A DNA stretch of 5,282 nt from Treponema sp. (GTDB lineage Bacteria > Spirochaetota > Spirochaetia > Treponematales > Breznakiellaceae): positions 1 through 5,282 of the forward strand of contig JAISND010000056.1 in the NCBI GenBank assembly GCA_031276615.1, written 5' to 3'. Shown here piece after piece: positions 5,085 to 5,282 of this stretch. Within the stretch, counting starts at the first letter, position 1. Every line of letters begins with the position of its first letter. The notes under the pieces are model-generated. The model was not told the origin of the DNA, searched no databases, and saw only the letters and a program-made list of their open reading frames with translations. Both the position numbers and the translations under genes were made by a program.

Positions 5085-5282
5085 TTGGCAGTCAAGAGTA
5101 GTTCCGCGGAAAAGCGCCATCGGCAAAGCGAGGAGCGGCGGCTCCACAACAAGGCGGTTAAAAGCGCGGTAAGAACCAGCGTGAAACAGTTTGTGGTATT
5201 GGCCCGGAAGAAGGATATGGACGGGGCCGGGGCCGCCCTTAAGGACCTGATCAGCAAAATAGATTCCGCCGCGCGAAAGGGC
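5085..5282 (+). CDS. rpsT: 30S ribosomal protein S20, 3'-truncated by the window edge
   Basis: Primary 16S rRNA-binding protein of the small ribosomal subunit. The 66 visible codons read M-A-V-K-S-S-S-A-E-K-R-H-R-Q-S-E, then LHNKAVKSAVRTSVKQF and a helix leading to DSAARKG. This is the S20 pattern of K-S-x-x-K-R, Q/N-x-x-R, an S/T-R-T motif and the A-x-KG that precedes the usual IHKNTASRRKSRL tail. About 20 C-terminal codons are outside the window. The start is TTG at 5085, giving the family-typical MA.K.S N-terminus. GGGGG at 5074-5078 lies 6 nt upstream as a weak ribosome binding site, and a run of eight T spans 5079-5086. The ATG at 5072 is in another frame and stops at TAG after nine codons. 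Confidence 0.92.
   Translation, partial: MAVKSSSAEKRHRQSEERRLHNKAVKSAVRTSVKQFVVLARKKDMDGAGAALKDLISKIDSAARKG

Overview
The gene set points to a spirochaete, most likely a GC-rich relative of Treponema (inference). A V/A-type ATPase I and K gene pair is followed by ispG of the MEP isoprenoid pathway, a secreted TPR protein, a very small zinc-ribbon protein and rpsT. All protein genes lie on the + strand. The base composition is clearly GC-rich, except for an AT-richer patch around 4810-4910.

Layout. 1-1638 is the C-terminal part of the V-type ATPase membrane subunit I, whose 5' end lies outside the window. 1704-2144 is the proteolipid subunit K. Together they form the membrane half of the ion-translocating rotor/stator, and the catalytic subunits should lie upstream of the window. 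A GC-rich hairpin with a short T-run follows subunit K and may end that operon. 2207-3400 is ispG, the [4Fe-4S] enzyme of the MEP pathway, with a lineage-type low-complexity insertion. It overlaps by ATGA with 3397-4545, a signal-peptide-bearing helical-repeat (TPR-like) protein of unknown role. A well-formed promoter (TTGACA-18-TATCCT) then drives a 56-residue zinc-ribbon protein (4646-4816). The window ends in rpsT (ribosomal protein S20), which has a TTG start and lacks about its last 20 codons.

The part not explained by genes is 4817-5084 (268 bp). It is packed with inverted repeats. A perfect 11-bp hairpin sits just after the zinc-ribbon gene. A 14-bp near-perfect stem is flanked by A6 on the + strand, so read on the minus strand it is a hairpin followed by T6, a textbook intrinsic terminator. 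A folded domain with a GTGCGC/GCGCAC hairpin lies beside it. Minus-strand promoter-like boxes (TTGTCA-17-GATAAA) lie at a spacing that would start a transcript exactly at the edge of that domain. Read together, these suggest an undescribed minus-strand small RNA of about 95 nt (about 4966 to 4871). On the + strand the last part of the same gap carries a GC hairpin and a T-run just before rpsT, with competing pairings that could form an attenuator. Both ideas come from reading the sequence and have not been tested.

There is no CRISPR array, insertion sequence, tRNA or rRNA in the window.
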